A stretch of 25,593 bases of DNA. Source: JBHJGU01 sp050331475 (GTDB lineage: Bacteria > Pseudomonadota > Alphaproteobacteria > Caulobacterales > Maricaulaceae). This document shows positions 1 through 6,870 of this stretch, piece by piece. The DNA lies in NCBI GenBank assembly GCA_050331475.1, contig JBHJGU010000074.1:1-25593 (forward strand). Reading direction: 5' to 3'. Below the pieces are notes generated by a model that saw only the letters and a program-made list of their open reading frames with translations, did not search any database and was not told the DNA's origin. A program made the translations under genes and the position numbers. The stretch's first letter is position 1. The number at the start of each line of letters is the position of its first letter.

Positions 1-126
1 CCGCGGAACGCGCCTTAGACCTAAGTGACTGCCCGCCTTGCGACGGGCGGAACGGCCCAAAAGCGCGCTCCGCGGGAACCGGATTTTCGGGCCTTGGGAT
101 CAGGCTGTGTTGTGCGTTACCCCGCC

Positions 127-174
127 TCCTTGGGCCGCCCCAGCTTCGCTTGGTTTTATCCAAGCGGGCCAGGA
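127..174. repeat. inverted repeat / hairpin element
   Basis: A perfect 7-bp stem, CGCTTGG (147-153) with CCAAGCG (160-166), encloses a 6-nt TTTTAT loop. An outer stem is formed by GGCC (133-136) with GGCC (167-170) and TCCT (127-130) with AGGA (171-174), with small bulges and a 10-nt one-sided internal loop. It could be a structured RNA fragment, a dispersed repeat, or chance in GC-rich DNA. No function is assigned. Confidence 0.35.
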
Positions 175-202
175 ACCCTAGGGAGCTTCGCCCAAGCCCG
201 CG

Positions 203-235
203 CCCGCCCCCGTCCCCCCACCCACCCCAAAACCC
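203..235 (-). other. G-quadruplex-prone tract (G-rich on minus strand)
   Basis: The plus strand carries successive C-runs of 3-6 separated by 1-4 other bases. Read on the minus strand this gives at least five G-runs of three or more with short loops, which satisfies the usual G3+ N1-7 quadruplex pattern. It lies about 260 nt past the gatA stop on the strand that gatCA uses, so it could affect transcription or replication there. That role is inference. Confidence 0.5.
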
Positions 236-408
236 TTTGTCGTTGCTCTCAACCCCGCACCGGACGGTCCGGAACGCCTTCGCCGGGTCGAGCGGGGCCA
301 GTATGGCTTCGCTTTTGGGGGACGGGGATTGTTTTCCAACCCGACGTCTTTGCGAGCCGCGTCAGGGGCGCGGCAATACACGAACCCTCGCCATCGCACT
401 CTACGATC

Positions 409-450
409 CCCTGGATCGCCGCGTCGGCCGAAAGGCCTCCTCGCGATGAC
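409..450. repeat. REP-like dispersed hairpin repeat
   Basis: The core is GGCC-GAAA-GGCC, a 4-bp stem with a GNRA tetraloop, flanked by an outer pairing ATCGC with GCGAT. Read on the minus strand the element begins GTCATCGCGAGGAGGCC and ends GCGATCCAGGGG. From memory this resembles the 'GTCATTGCGAG...GCAATCCAG' type of short interspersed palindromic repeat seen in many bacterial genomes. Only one copy is in this window, so repetition cannot be shown here. Confidence 0.45.
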
Positions 451-492
451 ATAGTGAGCCGTCAGTGCGAGCCGTGCGGGCGATCGGCGCGC

Positions 493-1968
493 TCAGCCCC
501 ACCAATTCCGGGGCTTGGCCGTGAAGTCTGCGGCTTGTTCGAGCGCGGAGCCCAGCGCGAAACAGCTCGCCTCATCAAGCGCTTTGCCAATGACTTGCAA
601 GCCCAGCGGCAAGCCTTGAGCGTCCAAGGCGGCGGGGACGGAAATCCCCGGCAAGCCGGCGAGATTGGCGGTCACCGTGAACACGTCGTTGAGATACATG
701 GCCACCGGATCGTTTGATTTCGCGCCCAGCTCAAAGGCTGCGGACGGGGCGGTGGGGGTTAGGATCGCGTCCACCTGCGCCCAGGCCGTTTCGAAGTCAG
801 CGAGAATGCGTCGGCGCACTTTCTGCGCGCGCAAATAATAGGCGTCGTAATAGCCCGCGGAGAGCACATAGGTTCCGATCAGCACCCGGCGCTGGACCTC
901 CGCCCCGAACCCTTCCGCGCGGGTGGTTTCATAGGTGTCCGTTAAATCCTCGCCCGGGATGCGCGCCCCATAGCGCATGCCGTCATAGCGGGCGAGATTG
1001 GAGGAGGCTTCCGCCGGCGCGACAATGTAATAAGCCGGCAGCGCGTATTTCGTGTGCGGCAGCGAGATGTCGACGATCTCGCAGCCCGCGTCTTTCAGCC
1101 ACGCAATGCCTTGGGACCATAGGGTTTCGATCTCTTGGGGCATGCCGTCGACGCGATATTCCTTAGGCACGCCAATGCGCTTACCCTTCACGCTCACCCC
1201 GCAGGCGGCGACGAAGTCGGGAACCTCGGCCTTTAACGAGGTGGAGTCCTTGGGGTCATGCCCCGCCATGGCTTGGAGCATCAGGGCCGCGTCTTCCACG
1301 GATTTGGCGATCGGGCCCGCTTGGTCGAGCGAGGAGGCAAACGCCACAACGCCCCATCGCGAACACCGCCCATACGTCGGTTTCAGGCCCACCGTGCCGG
1401 TGAACGCCGCGGGTTGGCGGATCGAGCCGCCGGTGTCCGTGCCTGTCGCCGCTAAGCAGAGATCCGCGGCCACGGCGGCCGCCGAGCCGCCTGAGGATCC
1501 GCCCGGGGTCAAGCGCGCGTCCGATCCCGCCGCCCGCCAGGGATTGATCACCGGGCCGAAGGCGGAGGTTTCGTTGGACGAGCCCATGGCGAACTCGTCC
1601 ATATTGAGCTTACCCAGCATGACGGCGCCCGCTTCGCGCAACTTCGCTGTCACCGTGGACTCATAGCTTGGGGTGAAGTCGCCCAGGATCTTCGAGCACG
1701 CGGTCGTGCGCGCGCCCTCGGTGCAGAATAAATCCTTCACCCCGATCGGCGCGCCGTCCAACAGCGCCGCCTGCCCTTTCGCCCGCCGTGCGTCGGCCGC
1801 TTGGGCGCGCTGGAGCGCTTGTTCCCCGGTAACCAACAGATAAGCGTTTAGCGCCTGGGCTCCGGAGATCGCCTTAAGATGGGCTTCGGTCAGTTCAACG
1901 GCGGAAAAGTCTTTGGCCGCGAGGCCATCGAGCGCGGCTTTAAGGGTCAGCCCGGTGAGATCAGCCAT
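493..1968 (-). CDS. gatA: Asp-tRNA(Asn)/Glu-tRNA(Gln) amidotransferase subunit A
   Basis: Amidase subunit of GatCAB. It releases ammonia from glutamine, which GatB uses to turn Glu-tRNA(Gln) and/or Asp-tRNA(Asn) into the correct amide; the complex is cytoplasmic. At 491 residues it has normal length. The amidase-signature triad is visible: Lys78 (IGVKDLF), Ser158 within the Gly/Ser-rich GGSSGGS loop and the nucleophile Ser182 in TDTGGSIRQPA. Their spacing matches known GatA enzymes. The start ATG shares one base with the gatC stop (TAATG arrangement), which implies translational coupling downstream of gatC. gatB is not in the window to the left, although it often follows gatA in related genomes; the next 492 bp are gene-free, so it must lie elsewhere. 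The family call is secure. Confidence 0.97.
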   Translation of the reverse strand: MADLTGLTLKAALDGLAAKDFSAVELTEAHLKAISGAQALNAYLLVTGEQALQRAQAADARRAKGQAALLDGAPIGVKDLFCTEGARTTACSKILGDFTPSYESTVTAKLREAGAVMLGKLNMDEFAMGSSNETSAFGPVINPWRAAGSDARLTPGGSSGGSAAAVAADLCLAATGTDTGGSIRQPAAFTGTVGLKPTYGRCSRWGVVAFASSLDQAGPIAKSVEDAALMLQAMAGHDPKDSTSLKAEVPDFVAACGVSVKGKRIGVPKEYRVDGMPQEIETLWSQGIAWLKDAGCEIVDISLPHTKYALPAYYIVAPAEASSNLARYDGMRYGARIPGEDLTDTYETTRAEGFGAEVQRRVLIGTYVLSAGYYDAYYLRAQKVRRRILADFETAWAQVDAILTPTAPSAAFELGAKSNDPVAMYLNDVFTVTANLAGLPGISVPAALDAQGLPLGLQVIGKALDEASCFALGSALEQAADFTAKPRNWWG

Positions 1969-2255
1969 TATTCAACCACCTTAGGCACCACGAAAAAGCC
2001 CTCCTCCGCGCGCGGCGCGTTCTTGATCACGTCATCGCGGATATACCCGTCGGTCACCGCGTCCTCGCGCAACGGCGCGTCCGTGGCCACCGCCGAGGTC
2101 ATGGGCTCGACGCCTTCGATGTCGACCTCATTGAGCTGTTCGATCCAATCGAGAATGCCCGACAACTCGACCGCCAGGCCGTCGAGCCGGTCTTCGGCCA
2201 CCTTAATGCGCGCCAGCTTGGCCACCCGGCGCACCATATGGGCGTCAACGGACAT
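1968..2255 (-). CDS. gatC: Asp-tRNA(Asn)/Glu-tRNA(Gln) amidotransferase subunit C
   Basis: Small 95-residue subunit that stabilises the GatA-GatB complex by wrapping around both. Typical GatC features are present: an N-terminal helix with VRRVAKLARIKV, a middle segment (LDWIEQLNEVDIEGVEP) and the C-terminal LREDAVTDG...ILKNAP-type motif, read here as LREDAVTDGYIRDDVIKNAPRAEEGFFVVPKVVE. It is the first gene of the gatCA pair, and its stop overlaps the gatA start. A G-rich Shine-Dalgarno (GGGGGAAGC read on the minus strand) sits immediately upstream of the ATG at 2255. It is transcribed divergently from ruvX across a gap of about 93 bp that probably holds both promoters. Confidence 0.96.
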   Translation of the reverse strand: MSVDAHMVRRVAKLARIKVAEDRLDGLAVELSGILDWIEQLNEVDIEGVEPMTSAVATDAPLREDAVTDGYIRDDVIKNAPRAEEGFFVVPKVVE

Positions 2256-2348
2256 GCTTCCCCCAAAACCCCGTTTGTGATTACACCTCTGTCGCTAGCA
2301 AGCGGGCTGATAACGCGCAAGCGCGCCGCGCCGCGGGAGACCTCGCCC

Positions 2349-2795
2349 ATGCCGGTTCTGGATATTGATGAGCTGCCGCGCCCCGGTGTTCTGCTCGGCC
2401 TCGACCCGGGCTCGAAAACCTTGGGCGTGGCCGCCAGCGATCCCGACCAACGCGTCGCCGCGCCGATCACCGTGATCCGTCGAACGAAGCTCAAGGCGGA
2501 TGCAGAGGCCCTGTTTACGCTTTACGACGCGCGCGACGCCGTGGGGCTGGTCATTGGGTTACCGTTGAACATGGACGGCTCGGAGGGTCCACGGGTGCAG
2601 TCCGCCCGGGCGCTCGTGCGCAACCTCCTGGGCCTGCGCGATCTCGCCATCGCTTTCCAGGACGAACGGCTGACCACCGCCGAAGCGCAACGCGCCATGA
2701 TCGCCGCCGATCTGAGCCGCGCCAAACGCGCCGCGGTGATCGATCAATCCGCCGCCGCCATTATCCTGCAAACCGCGTTAGACAGACGCCGGTGA
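2349..2795 (+). CDS. ruvX: putative pre-16S rRNA nuclease / RuvX (YqgF family)
   Basis: RNase H-like fold nuclease of the YqgF/RuvX family, linked to maturation of the 16S rRNA 5' end and also called a Holliday junction resolvase homologue. The 148-residue form starting at 2349 has normal length. Visible motifs are LGLDPGSKTLGVAASD (the first acidic residue of the RNase H core), the very conserved VIGLPLNMDGSEGPRVQSAR, and the FQDERLTTAEAQRAM segment, ending in a helix with DQSAAAIILQTALDRR. An in-frame ATG at 2238 would add 37 poorly conserved residues and overlap gatC antisense. The start at 2349 is preferred because GGGAGA lies shortly upstream and it gives the family length. It is divergent from gatC and followed by the M16 peptidase after 157 bp. 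Confidence 0.93.
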   Translation: MPVLDIDELPRPGVLLGLDPGSKTLGVAASDPDQRVAAPITVIRRTKLKADAEALFTLYDARDAVGLVIGLPLNMDGSEGPRVQSARALVRNLLGLRDLAIAFQDERLTTAEAQRAMIAADLSRAKRAAVIDQSAAAIILQTALDRRR

Positions 2796-2845
2796 GCCGC
2801 CCTTTTGAGCTTACGGATTTGTCATTCACCGGAGACTAGCGGCAC

Positions 2846-2859
2846 GCGACAATTGTCGC
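2846..2859. promoter_or_regulatory. 14-bp perfect palindrome, candidate operator
   Basis: GCGACAATTGTCGC is a perfect 14-bp palindrome centred 100 nt upstream of the M16 peptidase start, between ruvX and that gene. The size, symmetry and TTGTC/GACAA arms fit a binding site for a dimeric helix-turn-helix repressor of the MarR or similar type. No regulator gene is adjacent and I cannot name the protein. Confidence 0.4.
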
Positions 2860-2952
2860 ATGATGCCGACGCGTCCTATAGACACCCAAGAAACAGACAC
2901 TCAGACCCGCGGCGCGACCTGTGCTGCGATAAACCAGGAAAGAGGGACCCCG

Positions 2953-5763
2953 ATGACTCGTTGGATTATCCGCCTTGCGGCGAGCGTCAGTACGCTGAGC
3001 TTAACCGGGCTCGCGGCTGCGCAAATCCCCACCCCCGAGGTGGACATTCCCTATGAGGAATTCACCTTGAACAATGGCTTACGCGTCATCGTGCATGAAG
3101 ACCGCAAAGCGCCGGTCGTCGCCGTGGCGGTGTGGTATGGCGTGGGCTCGCGCGACGAACCCGCGGGCAAGACCGGGTTCGCCCACCTCTTTGAACACCT
3201 GATGTTCAACGGGTCAGAGAACTATGACGGGGAATGGTTCGAGCCGCTCGAACAAGTCGGCGCCACGGGGCTAAACGGCACGACCTCCACCGACCGCACT
3301 AATTACTTCCAGACCGTGCCAACCCCAGCGCTCGAACGCATTCTGTGGATGGAGTCCGACCGCATGGGTCATTTGCTCGGCGCGGTGACCCAGGAGAAGC
3401 TCGATGAGCAACGCGGCGTGGTGCAAAACGAAAAGCGCCAAGGCGAAAACCAGCCCTATGGCCGTAACCTTTTCACCAAGATCCAAGAGGGCCTGTTCCC
3501 GCTGGGCCACCCCTACCACCACTCCACCATCGGCTCGATGGAGGATTTGAACAACGCCTCTTTGGACGATGTAAAACAGTGGTTTAAGGATTATTACGGC
3601 GCGGGCAACGCGATCGTCGTGCTCTCTGGCGACATTAACGCGGAAGAAGCCCGTCCGCTCATCGACAAGTATTTCGGCCACATCCAATCGGGGCCGCCGG
3701 TTAGCCGGCTCGAAGACGCGGTGCCGGTTCGGCGCTATAGCCAACGCGACACCTATGAAGAGCCCAAAGGGCCGCAGGCGCGGATTTACCGGCTTTGGGC
3801 GACGCCCGGCAATGAGGACCAAGAGGTCGCGAATTTGAACCTGGCCACCCAAGTGCTGGCGGGCGGGCGCACCTCGCGGCTTTACAAGGAGCTTGTGTTC
3901 GACAAACAGCTGGCCACAGCCGTTTTTCCGTTCAATTTCGAACAGGAACTCGCCTCGATCCAGGGCTACGTGGTTCAACTGAGCCCGGGCGCGGACCTCG
4001 ATGAAGTCAATGACGTCTTAGACGACGTTCACGCCGAATTCCTAGAGAACGGTCCCACCAAGGACGAGCTTCAAGGCAACCAAACCTCCATTGCGGCGAA
4101 CACCGTGCGCGGGCTGGAGCAAGTTGGCGGTTTCGGCGGTAAATCCGTAACGCTGGCGTCGGGTGCGCTGTTCCAAGACGATCCGGGCTTCTGGAAGACC
4201 CGGCTGGAGTGGATCACCCAAGCCAGTCCAGACGATGTGCTGGCGGACGCTAAAGAATGGCTGAATGAGGGGTATTACCAGCTCGACGTCGTCCCCTTCA
4301 AAGAAACCGAAGCCTCGGAGGACCCGGTTGACCGCTCGACCGGTATTCCGGAGGTCACCGAAACTCCAGAGCTTGAGTTCCCCGCAATCGCCGAAGCTGA
4401 ACTGTCGAACGGGATGAAAGTCGTCCTCGCTGAGCGCGATACGCTGCCGGTGGTTGAGATGCGCGCGGTGTTCAATGCGGGCTACGCCTCGGACCACGCC
4501 TCGGGGGCGGAATTGGGCACGGCGAATTTCGCCGCCGCCATGTTGGCCGAAGGCACCACCAAGAAGAACGCGCTGGAGCTTTCCGCCGAGGCCGAACGAC
4601 TGGGCCTGAACTGGGGGTCGAACGCGTTTTTGGACGACTCGGCGGTCAATGCGTCCGCGTTGAAGACGAATTTGGCGGAAAGCGTTGAGTTCTTTGCCGA
4701 CGTGATCCGGAACCCAGGCTTCCGCGAGGAGGACATTGAGCGCTATCGTGCTCGGGCGCTCGCGCAAATCCAACAAGAAAAGTCCCAACCCCAAACGATC
4801 GCCTTCCGGATTTTGCCGCCTTTGATGTTTGGCGAGGATCACGCCTATGGCGTTCCGTTGACGGGCTCGGGCACCCCGGAATCCATCCAAGCGATCACCC
4901 GCGAGGATTTGGTGGACTTTCACCAAACCTGGATGCGGCCGGACAATATGACCTTGCTGGTGGTCGGGGACACGACTTTGGACGAAATCTTGCCCCTACT
5001 TGAGGACGCGTTCGGCGATTGGAAAGCGCCGAAAACCCCGCTTCCGAAAAAGAATCTCGCCACAGTCGACCTGCCAAACGAAAATCAGGTCTTCCTGGTC
5101 GACCAGCCCGGCTCGCCGCAATCGGTGATCTTGGCGGGCCATGTGGGGCCGACGAAGTCCGATTATGACGAAATCGCGGTGAACGCCGCGAACACCGCCT
5201 TGGGCGGGTCGTTCAATTCGCGGATCAATCTCAACCTGCGGGAGGACAAAGGCTGGTCCTACGGGTCTCGATCTTTCTTGTTGGATGCGCGGGGCCAACA
5301 GCCTTGGATCGTCTCCGCGCCGGTGCAGACCGACAAAACGATCGACTCCATCAAGGAAATCCAAGCAGAGTTGGCGGGATATCTCGGCGACGATCCGTTT
5401 AACGAGGATGAGCTTGAGCGGATCGTCAATAACAATACGCGCCGATTGCCCGGCCAGTACGAAACCGCCCGGTCGGTGTTATTCTCGCTGGACTCCAGCT
5501 TGATCTATAACCGGCCGTGGGATTACCCGACGACCTTGTCCGAGCGCTACAACGCTCTGACCACGGACGTGGTCGATGAGGTCGCCAAGGCGATCATCAA
5601 GCCCGAAGCCATGACGTGGGTGATCATCGGCGATTTGGCGACGATCGAAGCCGATGTGCGCGCTCTGGGTCTGGGTCCGGTCTCGGTGATGACGGCGGAC
5701 GGCGAGCCCGTGGAGACCGATGCCGACGATACGGACGCCGCCGAGGACAGCGCGGCCGGCTAA
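2953..5763 (+). CDS. secreted M16 (pitrilysin/insulinase-type) zinc peptidase, two-lobed
   Basis: Exported zinc metallopeptidase of family M16, 936 residues from the ATG at 2953. That start is chosen because AGGAAAGAGGG lies just upstream and it gives a proper signal peptide (MTRWIIRL then a hydrophobic run, cleavage probably after LAAAQ or nearby); an in-frame ATG at 2860 would put 31 polar residues in front. The N-terminal half has the inverted zinc motif H78-L-F-E81-H82 and the third ligand Glu160 in VVQNEKRQ. The C-terminal half is a second M16 unit (LSNGMKVVLAERD, residues from about 480) with no HxxEH, as usual for the non-catalytic lobe. The tail is strongly acidic (Asp/Glu-rich). It is probably periplasmic and degrades peptides; the substrate is unknown. 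It is monocistronic, with a terminator directly after the stop. Confidence 0.93.
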   Translation: MTRWIIRLAASVSTLSLTGLAAAQIPTPEVDIPYEEFTLNNGLRVIVHEDRKAPVVAVAVWYGVGSRDEPAGKTGFAHLFEHLMFNGSENYDGEWFEPLEQVGATGLNGTTSTDRTNYFQTVPTPALERILWMESDRMGHLLGAVTQEKLDEQRGVVQNEKRQGENQPYGRNLFTKIQEGLFPLGHPYHHSTIGSMEDLNNASLDDVKQWFKDYYGAGNAIVVLSGDINAEEARPLIDKYFGHIQSGPPVSRLEDAVPVRRYSQRDTYEEPKGPQARIYRLWATPGNEDQEVANLNLATQVLAGGRTSRLYKELVFDKQLATAVFPFNFEQELASIQGYVVQLSPGADLDEVNDVLDDVHAEFLENGPTKDELQGNQTSIAANTVRGLEQVGGFGGKSVTLASGALFQDDPGFWKTRLEWITQASPDDVLADAKEWLNEGYYQLDVVPFKETEASEDPVDRSTGIPEVTETPELEFPAIAEAELSNGMKVVLAERDTLPVVEMRAVFNAGYASDHASGAELGTANFAAAMLAEGTTKKNALELSAEAERLGLNWGSNAFLDDSAVNASALKTNLAESVEFFADVIRNPGFREEDIERYRARALAQIQQEKSQPQTIAFRILPPLMFGEDHAYGVPLTGSGTPESIQAITREDLVDFHQTWMRPDNMTLLVVGDTTLDEILPLLEDAFGDWKAPKTPLPKKNLATVDLPNENQVFLVDQPGSPQSVILAGHVGPTKSDYDEIAVNAANTALGGSFNSRINLNLREDKGWSYGSRSFLLDARGQQPWIVSAPVQTDKTIDSIKEIQAELAGYLGDDPFNEDELERIVNNNTRRLPGQYETARSVLFSLDSSLIYNRPWDYPTTLSERYNALTTDVVDEVAKAIIKPEAMTWVIIGDLATIEADVRALGLGPVSVMTADGEPVETDADDTDAAEDSAAG

Positions 5764-5783
5764 GCGTCTAAGCCTCACTTGGG

Positions 5784-5823
5784 AAACCCGCGCAAGCCTC
5801 ACCGTTTGCGCGGGTTTTTTCTT
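5784..5823 (+). terminator. Rho-independent terminator after the M16 peptidase gene
   Basis: A perfect 12-bp stem, AAACCCGCGCAA (5784-5795) with TTGCGCGGGTTT (5806-5817), has a 10-nt loop and is followed by more T residues (TTTCTT). It lies 20 nt after the peptidase stop and separates that gene from the pyrB block. A second GC hairpin, AGGCGC (5824-5829) with GCGCCT (5841-5846), follows without a T-run. Confidence 0.9.
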
Positions 5824-5895
5824 AGGCGCGCGCTGCGCTTGCGCCTGAGCGCTGCGAACGATAGACCCCGAGACCGCCGCGGTTTCGGAACGGTG

Positions 5896-6870
5896 ATGAC
5901 CCAAAGCTCAGATTATGCGTTCGCCCACCGCCATCTTTTAGGCGTCGAGGGCCTCAATCGGCTGGATGTGGAGCGCTTGCTCGACGTCGCCGCCGATTAC
6001 GTGGCCCTTAACCGGCGCACGCAAAAGCGTATGGACCGGTTGGCGGGACGAACCTTGGTCAATCTGTTCTTCGAGCCCTCCACCGGCACCCAAGCCTCCT
6101 TCGAACTCGCCGCCAAACGCCTCGGTATGGATGCGGTGAACATGGCGGTGCGCGTCTCGACGGTGTCCAAAGGCGAAACGCTCATAGACACCGCGGCGAC
6201 CTTGAACGCCATGCGGCCGGACTTACTGGTGGTGCGCCATGGGGCGTCGGGCGCGGTGGCGCTGTTGGCCCGACAGATCGACGCCGCGCCGTTTCCGGTG
6301 GAATGCGCGGTCGTCAATGCGGGCGATGGCGCGCATGAACACCCCACCCAAGCCCTGCTTGACGCGTTGACGATCCGCCGACGGTTGGGGCGGCTTGAGG
6401 GGCTCACGGTGGCGATTTGCGGGGATGTGGCCCATAGCCGGGTCGCCCGGTCTAATTTGATCTTGCTCCAGCTCATGGGCGCGCAAGTTCGCTTGATCGG
6501 ACCCCCCACCTTGGTTCCCGGCGCGTTCGCCCATTGGGGCGCAGAGGTGCACCACCGCATGGAAACGGGGCTTAACGGCGCGGACGTGGTCATGATGCTG
6601 CGCCTGCAGCGCGAACGCATGGAAGGCGCGTATATCCCCTCCCCGCGGGAGTATTTTCAATTCTACGGGGTTGATGAGGACCGGCTTAAGCGGTGCGCGC
6701 CGGACGCCTTAGTGATGCATCCCGGGCCGATGAATCGGGGGGTGGAGATCGACAGCACGGTCGCCGATGACCCCGATCGCAGTGTGATTAACGAGCAAGT
6801 CGAGATGGGCGTGGCCGTGCGCATGGCCGTGCTCGACTTGCTGGCCACAGCGCGGGAGACCGCAAATTGA
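5896..6870 (+). CDS. pyrB: aspartate carbamoyltransferase catalytic chain, catalytic Arg replaced by Gly
   Basis: Second step of pyrimidine synthesis: carbamoyl phosphate plus aspartate gives N-carbamoyl-aspartate. It has 324 residues from the ATG at 5896, normal for the family; an in-frame upstream start at 5779 would begin inside the terminator. Conserved elements are present: VSKGETLIDTAATLNAM (loop Lys), VVRHGASGA, the HPTQALLDALTIRR block, GDVAHSRVARSN, and HPGPMNRGVEID. The exception is the carbamoyl-phosphate loop FFEPSTGTQASFE: Gly64 (codon GGC, 6085-6087) stands where nearly all family members have Arg (Arg54 in E. coli). One base (CGC to GGC) explains the change. The gene overlaps pyrC' by 4 nt, and the two products probably form a complex. 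The family is certain; activity is in doubt. Confidence 0.93.
   Translation: MTQSSDYAFAHRHLLGVEGLNRLDVERLLDVAADYVALNRRTQKRMDRLAGRTLVNLFFEPSTGTQASFELAAKRLGMDAVNMAVRVSTVSKGETLIDTAATLNAMRPDLLVVRHGASGAVALLARQIDAAPFPVECAVVNAGDGAHEHPTQALLDALTIRRRLGRLEGLTVAICGDVAHSRVARSNLILLQLMGAQVRLIGPPTLVPGAFAHWGAEVHHRMETGLNGADVVMMLRLQRERMEGAYIPSPREYFQFYGVDEDRLKRCAPDALVMHPGPMNRGVEIDSTVADDPDRSVINEQVEMGVAVRMAVLDLLATARETAN

Larger units (their letters stand above)
1..492. other. gene-free stretch left of gatA
   Basis: I find no convincing gene here. Open frames exist on both strands, but they look like GC-rich random frames: they are rich in Arg, Pro and Ser, have no recognisable motif, and the longest (plus strand, 25-717) runs deep into gatA antisense. 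The stretch contains a C-rich tract at 203-235, a hairpin-forming element at 127-174, a short odd palindrome at 260-272 (CCGGAC-G-GTCCGG) and a dispersed-repeat-like hairpin near 409-450. No tRNA, tmRNA, RNase P RNA or SRP RNA signature was recognised on either strand. It lies on the 3' side of gatA, so it may hold the transcription end of gatCA, but no hairpin followed by a T-run on the minus strand was found. Confidence 0.5.

Noticed and set aside
178..452. Two overlapping minus-strand open frames of about 70 residues
   Set aside because: Low-complexity Arg/Pro/Gly composition derived from the C-rich tract and hairpin elements; no family match.
25..717. 230-residue plus-strand open frame at the left edge
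   Set aside because: It continues antisense into gatA, is rich in Arg, Pro and Ser, has no motif and no clear ribosome site; it looks like a chance frame in GC-rich DNA.
4042..4926. 294-residue minus-strand open frame inside the M16 peptidase gene
   Set aside because: Exact antisense of a clearly conserved gene; the codon pattern belongs to the plus strand.
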